A DNA stretch of 57,709 bases from Flavobacterium silvaticum. GTDB lineage: Bacteria; Bacteroidota; Bacteroidia; Flavobacteriales; Flavobacteriaceae. The DNA is taken from positions 1-57,709 of the forward strand of contig NZ_JAAMPU010000094.1 of the NCBI RefSeq assembly GCF_012911565.1, given 5' to 3'. Position 1 is the stretch's first letter. Each line of letters opens with the position of its first letter. Both the position numbers and the translations under genes were made by a program. Shown in pieces: positions 25,097 through 32,647 of the stretch. The notes beneath the pieces are model-generated. The model was not told the origin of the DNA. It was given only the letters and a program-made list of their open reading frames with translations, and made no database searches.

Positions 25097-26239
25097 TCAA
25101 TGCGATTTCCAGGTTCCAAGATAGCGCAAAGCGATTTGTTCCAGGTCGTGTTCTTTTTCAACAAAGGAACGCGCCCGTTTTCCAATCGCTGTAATTTCAC
25201 CCGGATTCTCAATAAGTTTTTGAAGTTCAGATACCAGTGTTTCCACATTTGGTGCGGCATCTATTACCACGCGTTCATTCAACCCGAATTGCTCCATGAA
25301 TTCCGATCCGCCGCCCGTAAAAACTACTTTCCCTGCCGCCATGGCCTCAAGCGCATTATAACCCTGATCTGTCGAATATACCTGATCGAGTAAAATATGG
25401 GCACGGTCATAGGCTTTGATATAGTCGGCATATGGCATATTTTCAACCACGACAATTTCGACTTTATCGGCGTATGCATATTTGATTTCGGCCAGCGCCA
25501 GTTCAAAATACGGAATGCCTTTGGCGTAATACGTATGTCGGTTGATTCCGAGGAAAATCACGACTTTCCCAACTATTTCAATCGGCTTGAAATCTATTTT
25601 TTCAAGATTGACCGGATTCGGGATCAAACCTATGAATTCTGGGTTTCCTTTGAGCGGATACACGTAATCAAGATCTGTGGCAATCACACCATTCACGTTT
25701 TGGTATAAGTAATCGTGGATTTTTTTATGGTCAGATGACAGGAAGTTGAATACATATTCAAACTGATGCTTCAATTTTTCCGGATTTTCAAAATACGGAT
25801 CGAGCATGGAGTAGGGAAGTGTCCGTTTCATAAGGAAGCTCACCGTCATATAATCGGCACCGGAACAAAGCAGGAACATTTTTTTGTTTTGAGCCGATAG
25901 CTGTTTGAGCAATTTCAGTTCAAGATCCGGAAAAGTGTTTATGGTCGCTTCGTTTATCAACTGGACCACATCATATCCTTTTAGGTTTTTGAGGATTTTT
26001 TTAAATCGGAAACCACGTTCGAACCGGTTAAGGTCGTATCCGAACAATCGTCTTAAAACGCGCTCTGAAATACGTCCGAAGTTCGTCTGTGTAAACGAAT
26101 TCCCAAAACTGTAATCAGACGGATAACCTTTAAATCCGTCACCGCTACTCACTAAAGTCACTTCATGGCCAAGCCGGATCAAGCCTTCTTTCAGGGAATT
26201 GTGCAACCGACTGTATTCGCCCACGAGCAATATTCGCAT
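25097..26239 (-). CDS. Glycosyltransferase, GT-B fold (GT4-like)
   Basis: A 380-residue protein from the ATG at 26239, which opens with the Rossmann strand MRILLVGEYSRLHNSLKEGL. Upstream in-frame ATGs were rejected because they would overlap the divergent gene's promoter and start. The C-terminal domain has the donor-site region DRAHILLDQVYSTDQGYNALEAMAAGKVVFTGGG, with the E-x7-E spacing of GT4-type enzymes. It would use a nucleotide sugar to extend the glycan unit; donor and acceptor are unknown. It faces a second glycosyltransferase gene across only 37 bases. Confidence 0.85.
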   Translation of the reverse strand: MRILLVGEYSRLHNSLKEGLIRLGHEVTLVSSGDGFKGYPSDYSFGNSFTQTNFGRISERVLRRLFGYDLNRFERGFRFKKILKNLKGYDVVQLINEATINTFPDLELKLLKQLSAQNKKMFLLCSGADYMTVSFLMKRTLPYSMLDPYFENPEKLKHQFEYVFNFLSSDHKKIHDYLYQNVNGVIATDLDYVYPLKGNPEFIGLIPNPVNLEKIDFKPIEIVGKVVIFLGINRHTYYAKGIPYFELALAEIKYAYADKVEIVVVENMPYADYIKAYDRAHILLDQVYSTDQGYNALEAMAAGKVVFTGGGSEFMEQFGLNERVVIDAAPNVETLVSELQKLIENPGEITAIGKRARSFVEKEHDLEQIALRYLGTWKSH

Positions 26240-26248
26240 GAATGTGTT

Positions 26249-26256
26249 TACCTTTG
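26249..26256 (+). promoter_or_regulatory. -7 promoter element between divergent glycosyltransferase genes
   Basis: TACCTTTG is an exact TAnnTTTG match 20 bases before the ATG at 26277. No TTG was found at the usual distance upstream. The two divergent genes leave only 37 bases between their starts, so the promoter must overlap the leader of one of them. It supports the choice of 26277 over upstream starts. Confidence 0.5.
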
Positions 26257-26276
26257 ATGCGAAAATAACCATTTGC

Positions 26277-27380
26277 ATGACCAAACCCGAAACAAAACCC
26301 CTCAAAATTGCACTGGTTGGCGATACGCTTGCCGGTGGCGGGGCAGAAAGGGTTCATGCAGTGCTTTCGCAATTGTTCCATAGATACAGCGTGACAGTCC
26401 ATAATGTGATTCTGTACGACGGTGTTTCCTATCCGTTTTCCGGAAAGCTTCTCGATTTGGGCCAGATGAAGGACGGAAACAAATGGCACCGGTTCAAAAA
26501 AGTGCTTGAACTCAAAAAATTCTTCGACCAGAACCATTTTGATTATATCATAGATTTCAGGTACCGCGTTAGCGGCATCAATGAATTGCTGATGTTTTAT
26601 GTGGCCTATAATGTGCCGGTTATTTACACCGTCCATAGTGGCAAAGTGGAAAATTACGTCGGGCCAAAAAGCCTTATACACCGATTGGTTTATGACAAGG
26701 CATTTCGCATTATCGGCGTCAGCAAAGCGATTTCGGGCCGATTGCAAGAAATACTCAAATCAAAAGTGACCACATTCTACAATCCGGTTGAAATCGACAG
26801 GCTGCAAAAGGAAAGCGATGCATTTGTACCATCGGAAGACAACTATATACTTGCCGTAGGCCGGCTCAACGAACGCGTGAAGCAATTCGACAAGCTGATC
26901 CTTTCGTATAAAAATTCCAGTCTGCCCAAAGAAAATATCAAGCTTCTCATAGTAGGCGATGGCTGGATGCGTGAAGAACTTGAAACAATCATTCGCGACA
27001 ATAACCTTACGGAATCTGTAATTCTTAAAGGCCAACAATCGAATCCGTTCCCGTATTATAGAAAAGCGAAGTTCACTGTATTGTCAAGTGCCTATGAAGG
27101 TTTCCCGAACGCGCTTCTCGAAAGCCTTGCCGTTGGAACGCCCGTTGTTTCTTTCGATTGCTTTTCGGGACCCTCTGAAATCATAACGCACGAACACAAC
27201 GGATTGCTTGTAAAAGACCAGGATTTCGAGGCCCTTTCAATGGCTATGGACAGATTCATTTCTGACAGGCAATTGCATGACAACTGTAAAGTGAATGCCC
27301 AACAAAGTGTGGAACGTTTTGAGCCGAATGCCATAATACAACAATGGCTTACACTATTTCGTGTCGAACCAGCCGAATAA
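26277..27380 (+). CDS. Glycosyltransferase family 4
   Basis: A 367-residue GT-B enzyme. The N-terminal donor-side Rossmann opening is LKIALVGDTLAGGGAERV, a classic GT4 start. The C-terminal domain has AVGRLNERVKQFDKLI, LLIVGDGWMREELE and the signature SSAYEGFPNALLESLAVGTPVVSFDC with the E-x7-E spacing. The upstream frame to 26199 was rejected because a TACCTTTG -7 element lies inside it. It would be a retaining sugar transferase in the glycan assembly line. The FdtA-type gene follows 47 bases downstream on the same strand. Confidence 0.9.
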   Translation: MTKPETKPLKIALVGDTLAGGGAERVHAVLSQLFHRYSVTVHNVILYDGVSYPFSGKLLDLGQMKDGNKWHRFKKVLELKKFFDQNHFDYIIDFRYRVSGINELLMFYVAYNVPVIYTVHSGKVENYVGPKSLIHRLVYDKAFRIIGVSKAISGRLQEILKSKVTTFYNPVEIDRLQKESDAFVPSEDNYILAVGRLNERVKQFDKLILSYKNSSLPKENIKLLIVGDGWMREELETIIRDNNLTESVILKGQQSNPFPYYRKAKFTVLSSAYEGFPNALLESLAVGTPVVSFDCFSGPSEIITHEHNGLLVKDQDFEALSMAMDRFISDRQLHDNCKVNAQQSVERFEPNAIIQQWLTLFRVEPAE

Positions 27381-27427
27381 TTGACGTACTTTGCCAACCC
27401 AGGCAAGAGCCGATTAAACAAACCCGC

Positions 27428-27826
27428 ATGCAGATTGAACTTATACAAATACCCGTGGTACGCGATCATCGCGGCAACCTTGGTATTGTGGAAGGAAATA
27501 CGATTCCCTTTGCCCTTAAACGTGTCTATTATTTGTTCGATGTTCCCAGCGGAGCCAAGCGCGGCGGCCATTCACACATCGAACAGGAAGAGTTGCTGCT
27601 CGCACTTTCAGGCAGTTTCGATGTGATTTTGCACGACGGATTGAAGCAACACAGAATTACTCTCAATAAACCAGATACCGGATTGCTCGTGCCCAAACAA
27701 ACGTGGCGCGAACTTGAGAATTTTTCATCCGGAAGCGTGTGTATGGTGATTTCTTCGGGTGAATTCGATGAGTCCGACTATATTCGCGATTTCGATTCTT
27801 TTATAGAATCAAGCCGCGCTCAGTGA
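27428..27826 (+). CDS. fdtA: dTDP-4-keto-6-deoxyglucose 3,4-ketoisomerase (FdtA/QdtA type)
   Basis: A 132-residue cupin, the usual length of FdtA. Landmarks are VVRDHRGNLGIVEG, KRVYYLFDVPSG and RGGHSHIEQEELLLALSGSFDV with catalytic-type His48 and His50, then LLVPKQTWREL. The enzyme moves the keto group of dTDP-4-keto-6-deoxyglucose from C4 to C3, making the substrate for the DegT aminotransferase at 22026. Whether the product has galacto (Fdt) or gluco (Qdt) configuration cannot be read with confidence. An upstream extension to 27344 overlaps the previous gene and was rejected. It overlaps the convergent glycosyltransferase by 7 bases. Confidence 0.88.
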   Translation: MQIELIQIPVVRDHRGNLGIVEGNTIPFALKRVYYLFDVPSGAKRGGHSHIEQEELLLALSGSFDVILHDGLKQHRITLNKPDTGLLVPKQTWRELENFSSGSVCMVISSGEFDESDYIRDFDSFIESSRAQ

Positions 27827-28764
27827 TAGGCCGATAGCCGGATCTTTCTTTTTTCAAGCACTTTTTTGAACCGGTACAACAACTGCAAAATGGTTGTTGG
27901 AAGCGAAAGCAGGAATTTGGTTTTGGCCGACAGGTTTTCTTCGGCAATGGCTTTTCTGTATAATGAATACCGGTCGTCACCAGCAATTTTCATCTTGAGC
28001 GCAAATTCCGCCCGATAGAGGTCGAGGAACTTTTTGAGCGATTTGTTTTTGGCTTCTTCTGCCAAAAAACCATCGAGCGTTGCAAATTTCCGGTGTTTGG
28101 TCTGCGTCAGCGAAATGCGATTGTCTGCCGATAAATTGTGCTGTGCAGTCACTTTACTGTCAAAAGCGACCTGATATTTGAGTGCAACCCGAATCCATAA
28201 ATCCAGATCTTCGCCGGCGCCTAACGTAATGGCTTCGCTGAAATTGCCAACATCTTCCAATACCTTTTTGGGAATTGCGATAGCCGATGTCCATGCAATG
28301 CGATCCACATAACTCGAAGCGAAATAATCCGGAACGATTCCTCGCCACGGAAAATCGGGAAGCCCGACCAGCGTGATGTCAATCGTTTCCTTTTCACTGT
28401 AATACAGCTGATAATTCGCGGCCAGGATTCCGGCTTGGGGAAAGTCGTTATGGAGTTGAACCAAATGTTCCAGATGATCCGGAAACCAGAAATCGTCGGC
28501 ATCCAAAAAAGCGATGAGGTTAGATGATGCTTTGGAAATCCCAAGATTCCGTGCGGCGGAAACACCTTGGTTCTCCGTTTTGAAATATCGGATGCGGTTG
28601 TCCGTTATTCTCAACACTTCGGCTTCGCTTTCATCTGTAGAACCATCGTTTATGACAATCAGTTCAAAATCACTGAAAGTCTGCTCCAATGCGCAGTGCA
28701 ACGTTTGGAACACATGGTTCTGCTTGTTGTACAAAGGCATAATGATGGAAACCTCAGGAATCAT
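27820..28764 (-). CDS. Glycosyltransferase family 2
   Basis: A 314-residue GT-A fold enzyme. The N terminus is VSIIMPLYNKQNHVFQTLHCAL, then IVINDGSTDESE, RNLGISKASSNLIAFLDADDFW (the DxD-type DADD metal site) and GAGEDLDLWIRVALKY (the ED catalytic-base region). These inverting enzymes add a sugar from a nucleotide donor. The C-terminal part is basic and helical and may sit on the membrane. It lies alone on the minus strand between two plus-strand blocks of the locus. Confidence 0.9.
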   Translation of the reverse strand: MIPEVSIIMPLYNKQNHVFQTLHCALEQTFSDFELIVINDGSTDESEAEVLRITDNRIRYFKTENQGVSAARNLGISKASSNLIAFLDADDFWFPDHLEHLVQLHNDFPQAGILAANYQLYYSEKETIDITLVGLPDFPWRGIVPDYFASSYVDRIAWTSAIAIPKKVLEDVGNFSEAITLGAGEDLDLWIRVALKYQVAFDSKVTAQHNLSADNRISLTQTKHRKFATLDGFLAEEAKNKSLKKFLDLYRAEFALKMKIAGDDRYSLYRKAIAEENLSAKTKFLLSLPTTILQLLYRFKKVLEKRKIRLSAYH

Positions 28765-28826
28765 AGACAGGCTTAAAACTTAGGTTTCCAAAAATACTTT
28801 ATTTTCTGAACACGGCCTAAATGTGC

Positions 28827-28834
28827 TAACTTTG
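28827..28834 (+). promoter_or_regulatory. -7 promoter element that fixes the next start
   Basis: TAACTTTG is an exact TAnnTTTG match ending 9 bases before the ATG at 28844. A GTG at 28823 lies upstream of it and so is unlikely to be in the transcript. If the element is real the mRNA is almost leaderless. Confidence 0.5.
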
Positions 28835-28843
28835 GCTGTGTTT

Positions 28844-29953
28844 ATGCGAGGTCCGTTACATATTGTAAGTTTCGATAATCCGTTTCCGCCAGTTTATGGA
28901 GGTGTGATCGATGTATATTACAAGGTTCGGGCATTGCATAAAATCGGTTATCGAATCCAGCTTCATTGTTTCGTGGCCGATATTCCCGATTCAGTCCCGG
29001 CTGAATTGTCGGAAGTGACAGATCAGGTTTTCTTTTATCGTAAACGTCGTAACCTATTTGACTTTTTATCTGCCAAACCCTATTCGGTCATGTTGCGCAG
29101 GCATCCGGATTTAAAAAGTAACCTCGAAAAAACCTGCGCGCCCATTTTATTCGAAGGTCTTAAACCAACGGCCGTCAATCAATTAGCATCGGTACAAAAA
29201 AAAATCCTGCGTCTCCAAAATATTGAACAGGATTATTTTTTTGGTATTGCCAAAAGTGAAACCAATGTTTTTAAAAAGCTTGCCTATTGGTTTGAGGGTT
29301 TGAAGTATGAAAAATATGAGCCCGTCATTTCAGAATTTGATGCTGTGGTTACATTGTCGAGATATGAAAACCAGCATGTTCAGAATCTGATCGGAAAGTC
29401 GCACTATATTCCACTCTTTCACGGAAACGAAAAAGTCCTTGAGCTTTCCGGTTCCGGAGAATTCGCCATTTATGCCGCCGATTTCAATACGCCGGACAAC
29501 AGACGTGCAGCTGCTTTTATCATAGATGTATTCACGGAAACGGATTTTCCATTGATCATTACGGGATCGGGTGGGGAAGAAGATATAAAGCAACGTATCG
29601 GCAAGAGCAAAAAAATTACTTTTGTAAAGACCCAAAGTTATCCGGAATTACAGCAATTACTGGCATCGGCACATATAAACGTTATGTTTTCGTTCCAGAA
29701 ATCAGGATCGAAATTAAAAGTAGTCAACGGCTTGTTCAACAGTCGGCATTGTCTGATAAACGAAAATATGATCGACGATCCGGAACTGGTCAGATTATGC
29801 CATGTGGCAAATAACAAAGCACAGTATCTGGAAAAAGTCAAAGAACTCTGGGAACAACCTTTTGAGGATTACGAAGAAAGAAAAGCCGTGCTCGAAAAGG
29901 TATTGTCTGATGTCGAAAATGCAAAAAAACTGGCCGCCATAATAAATGAATAA
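28844..29953 (+). CDS. Glycosyltransferase-like protein (GT-B)
   Basis: A 369-residue protein beginning MRGPLHIVSFDNPFPPVYGGVID, the Rossmann-like opening seen in many GT-B transferases, with the Gly-rich PVYGGV loop. The middle has VVTLSRYENQHV and HYIPLFHGNEK, and the C-terminal domain has FPLIITGSGGEEDIKQRI and INVMFSFQKSGSKLKVVNGLFN, where the expected GT4 E-x7-E motif is replaced by a SGSKLKV-type site as in some GT families. It is therefore less typical than its neighbours. The following 2OG-oxygenase gene overlaps its end by 8 bases. Confidence 0.72.
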   Translation: MRGPLHIVSFDNPFPPVYGGVIDVYYKVRALHKIGYRIQLHCFVADIPDSVPAELSEVTDQVFFYRKRRNLFDFLSAKPYSVMLRRHPDLKSNLEKTCAPILFEGLKPTAVNQLASVQKKILRLQNIEQDYFFGIAKSETNVFKKLAYWFEGLKYEKYEPVISEFDAVVTLSRYENQHVQNLIGKSHYIPLFHGNEKVLELSGSGEFAIYAADFNTPDNRRAAAFIIDVFTETDFPLIITGSGGEEDIKQRIGKSKKITFVKTQSYPELQQLLASAHINVMFSFQKSGSKLKVVNGLFNSRHCLINENMIDDPELVRLCHVANNKAQYLEKVKELWEQPFEDYEERKAVLEKVLSDVENAKKLAAIINE

Positions 29954-30779
29954 TATGGAACTGAACCGCAAGGCGCTCGCCGATATCATTTTGGAAAAGA
30001 TGCTTCTGACCGAAAATCAGTCGCGAATACAATACAGGCAAAGCTCAGAAAAAATAGGATACTTTTTTATAGACGATTTACTGCCAGAAGAAATCGCAGT
30101 CCGGATATTCCGTGCTTTTCCGGACGCTTCCCAAATGGTCCATAAAAAAAGCCTGCGCGAAGACAAATATGTAGCAGCCCAAATGGATCAATACAATCCG
30201 TTGCTTGAAGAAGCCATTTATGCGTTTCAGGATGAACGAATTGTTGAAGTGGTATCGCGTATTTGTAATTTAAAAGCGATCACTCCTGATGAAAACCTCT
30301 ATGCCGGAGGAATTTCTGCCATGGGAAAAGGGCAGTTCCTGAATCCGCACCTTGATAATTCACATGACAAAGACCGCGAATTGTGGCGTGTACTCAACCT
30401 GCTGTATTATGTGACCCTGGATTGGGAACTTGATTATGGAGCGAACCTTGAATTGTGGCCAAATGGCATGGACGAACCGCAAATCACCATTCACAGTAAA
30501 TTCAACAGACTCGCGGTGATGGCTACGCATAACGCTTCACTTCATTCGGTTTCGCCTGTAAAATACGATGGTTTGAGGTGTTGCGTTTCGAATTATTATT
30601 TTTCACAAGAGCCGTTGCAACCTACTGACAGTTTTCACGTAACCTCATTCCGCGGCCGTCCGGAAAATAAATTCACCGATGCTGTTTTAAGAGTAGATGC
30701 TTTCCTGAGGATGAAACTCCGGACGTTATTCAAAAAAGGGATACGCGAAAATCCGCATGTCTATAAAAAGAAAGATTAG
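29946..30779 (+). CDS. 2-oxoglutarate/Fe(II)-dependent oxygenase (prolyl 4-hydroxylase-like)
   Basis: A 277-residue soluble protein. The iron triad is visible as His and Asp in FLNPHLDNSHD (HxD) and a distal His in ASLHSVSPV. After it comes RCCVSNYYFS with the basic residue expected near the 2-oxoglutarate carboxylate. The first ATG overlaps the upstream gene's stop (ATGAATAA); a second Met three codons later is possible. Such enzymes hydroxylate protein side chains or small molecules. Being last in a glycan locus, it may modify a sugar, a lipid or a glycoprotein, but that is inference. It overlaps the convergent ftsE by four bases. Confidence 0.83.
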   Translation: MNNMELNRKALADIILEKMLLTENQSRIQYRQSSEKIGYFFIDDLLPEEIAVRIFRAFPDASQMVHKKSLREDKYVAAQMDQYNPLLEEAIYAFQDERIVEVVSRICNLKAITPDENLYAGGISAMGKGQFLNPHLDNSHDKDRELWRVLNLLYYVTLDWELDYGANLELWPNGMDEPQITIHSKFNRLAVMATHNASLHSVSPVKYDGLRCCVSNYYFSQEPLQPTDSFHVTSFRGRPENKFTDAVLRVDAFLRMKLRTLFKKGIRENPHVYKKKD

Positions 30780-31459
30780 ACGCTTCGTTGTACGACCTCG
30801 AAAATAGAGTTATTGTCGCATTTCAACGTCTTTGACGGGAATTTCAGGAGCAACGCATAATCGTGTGTCGCCATAATGACGGCGCGTCCACTGGTATTGA
30901 TCTTACGCAGTACTTCCATGACTTCAACACTCGTTTGCGGGTCAAGGTTTCCGGTAGGCTCGTCGGCAAGTATCAATTCCGGATCGTTGAGAAGCGCACG
31001 TGCGATGGCTACGCGTTGTTGCTCGCCTCCGGATAAACGGTGCGGCATTTTATTCGCTTTTCCGCCCATGCCCACGCGGTTCAATACCTCGTCGATTTTG
31101 TCCTGCATTTCCTTTTTGTCCTTCCAGCCTGTAGCCCGAAGCACGAATTCCATGTTGTCATTGATGCTTCTGTCCGGCAACAATCTGAAATCCTGGAACA
31201 CAATCCCAATCTTTCTTCTCAAAAACGGAATCTGGGATTCTTTGAGCTTGGCCAGGTCATAACCTACCACTTCGGCTTGGCCTTCACGCAGTTTGAGATC
31301 GGCGTAAAGCGTCTTCATGAACGAACTCTTTCCTGTTCCGGTTTTTCCAATGATGTAAATGAACTCACCCGGACGCACGTCGAGGTTCACATTGGTAAGG
31401 ATTGCGTGCTCATCCTGATAGATATTGACATTGGAAAGGGAAACGACAGTGTCAGACAT
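30776..31459 (-). CDS. ftsE: Cell-division ABC transporter ATP-binding protein FtsE
   Basis: A 227-residue ABC ATPase. Walker A is GKTGTGKS, the Q-loop is IVFQDFRLL, the signature is RLSGGEQQRVAIARALL, Walker B is LILADEPTGNLD and the switch His is in ATHDYALL. Length and sequence fit FtsE, which with FtsX couples ATP hydrolysis to peptidoglycan hydrolase control at the septum. No ftsX lies next to it here; in Bacteroidota the two genes are often apart. LolD-type transporters are the main alternative, but the RRKIGIVFQDFRLLPD stretch is FtsE-like. Confidence 0.88.
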   Translation of the reverse strand: MSDTVVSLSNVNIYQDEHAILTNVNLDVRPGEFIYIIGKTGTGKSSFMKTLYADLKLREGQAEVVGYDLAKLKESQIPFLRRKIGIVFQDFRLLPDRSINDNMEFVLRATGWKDKKEMQDKIDEVLNRVGMGGKANKMPHRLSGGEQQRVAIARALLNDPELILADEPTGNLDPQTSVEVMEVLRKINTSGRAVIMATHDYALLLKFPSKTLKCDNNSIFEVVQRSV

Positions 31460-31579
31460 GGGAGAAAATTTGAGCGTAAAAGTAATTAATAATTAACATC
31501 CGGGACGAACTTTTTTCGCCGAACCGAGCGAAGCGAATTAAGGGTGATTAGCAATAAAAAATCCCTGGCGGCTGCCAAC

Positions 31580-31616
31580 AAAAAAATCCCCGAAGCCTTC
31601 TGATGGTTTCGGGGAT
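31580..31616 (-). terminator. Intrinsic terminator of the lipoprotein gene
   Basis: On the minus strand ATCCCCGAA (31616-31608) pairs with TTCGGGGAT (31594-31586), followed by a run of T residues. It lies directly downstream of the lipoprotein stop, between that gene and ftsE. Confidence 0.85.
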
Positions 31617-31639
31617 CGGTTATTCTATGTACCAGAGTA

Positions 31640-32383
31640 TCAATAATAGGTATATTGCACATTCGCCGTATAGGTTCCTTCTGAATCGAATATAGCCACA
31701 GACGTAGAAGATGTCGGATAATTATTGGCATTGTAAGTCAGCGTATTGGTCATGTAGTCAATGTCGTTCGTATCGTCATGGATTGAAATGATGTTCTGTT
31801 TGGCCCCGAAAAATTCGTGGTCGCCATGGTTTGCGAAGGCAATTTTGCTATAGCCTGTAACGTTTTTGAACGGGCTGTTCTTTCCGTCATAGGTGTATGT
31901 GTAGGTATCGAAGCCGGTCTGGACCATTTGTGTGACTTCGTCATTCTCGAAATGCAATGTGCTGATGAGGCCGTCATAATTAGAAGTCACCGTTCCGTCT
32001 GAATTATAAACAAAGCTTTCCGTTTCTTCCCATTCATCTTCAATGTCCTGGGAAACATAAAGCGTCAGGCGGCCATTGCCGTCATAGGTGAACGAATCTC
32101 GATATAATAGCTGCGAGCCCATGGTCTGGTCTATTTGCGTAATAAGATCCCCGGAATAGGTGTATGTATCCACGCTGCCGTCGTCGTATGTCGCCTGAAC
32201 AATTTTGTTTCCGCTGTACGTGTACTGGATTACCTGGGTGAAATCGTCGGTGTCATCTGTGTAAACAATTTTTTTGATCAGGACGTCATCTGATCCATCG
32301 TCTGTAGATGAACCTGAATCATCAGAAGAACACGAAGTCAGTGAAATGGCAACGAAGCCAAGTAAAAAGGCAATTTTTTTCAT
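31640..32383 (-). CDS. Surface-type lipoprotein with YD/RHS-like strand repeats
   Basis: A 247-residue lipoprotein. The signal peptide ends in a lipobox (SLTSC), and the mature N terminus is CSSDDSGSSTDDGSDD, an acidic tract like the export signal that carries Bacteroidota lipoproteins to the cell surface. The rest is a series of short beta repeats: IQYTYSGNKIVQATYDDGS, YTYSGDLITQID, SFTYDGNGRLTLYV, FVYNSDGTVTSNYDG, YTYTYDGKNSP. These resemble RHS/YD units and probably form a beta-rich shell or sheet. No enzymatic motif is seen. It has its own terminator and is monocistronic. Confidence 0.82.
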   Translation of the reverse strand: MKKIAFLLGFVAISLTSCSSDDSGSSTDDGSDDVLIKKIVYTDDTDDFTQVIQYTYSGNKIVQATYDDGSVDTYTYSGDLITQIDQTMGSQLLYRDSFTYDGNGRLTLYVSQDIEDEWEETESFVYNSDGTVTSNYDGLISTLHFENDEVTQMVQTGFDTYTYTYDGKNSPFKNVTGYSKIAFANHGDHEFFGAKQNIISIHDDTNDIDYMTNTLTYNANNYPTSSTSVAIFDSEGTYTANVQYTYY

Positions 32384-32647
32384 TTTGGTTTGGAGTTTTT
32401 AATGGTTTTTGATTTCTGCCGGCCAGCAACTTTTTACTGGTTTTAAGCATTATGGCAAACTAATGAAAAAATAAATATCAAAAAAAGACTATACTAAAAA
32501 TACTTAATAATGGGTATGTTGACATTTCACACAGTGTAAAATCAGTTAGATAATCCCAACTGTTAAAAACCTTGTGTATAATAAAACCAAACAGCCACCC
32601 GTTAACCAAAGTACGATGGGGTAACTTTACGAATCAAATATTTTGGA

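Noticed and set aside
26163..26747. 194-codon minus-strand open frame
   Set aside because: Antisense to the GT4 gene and to the divergent start region; no protein-like pattern.
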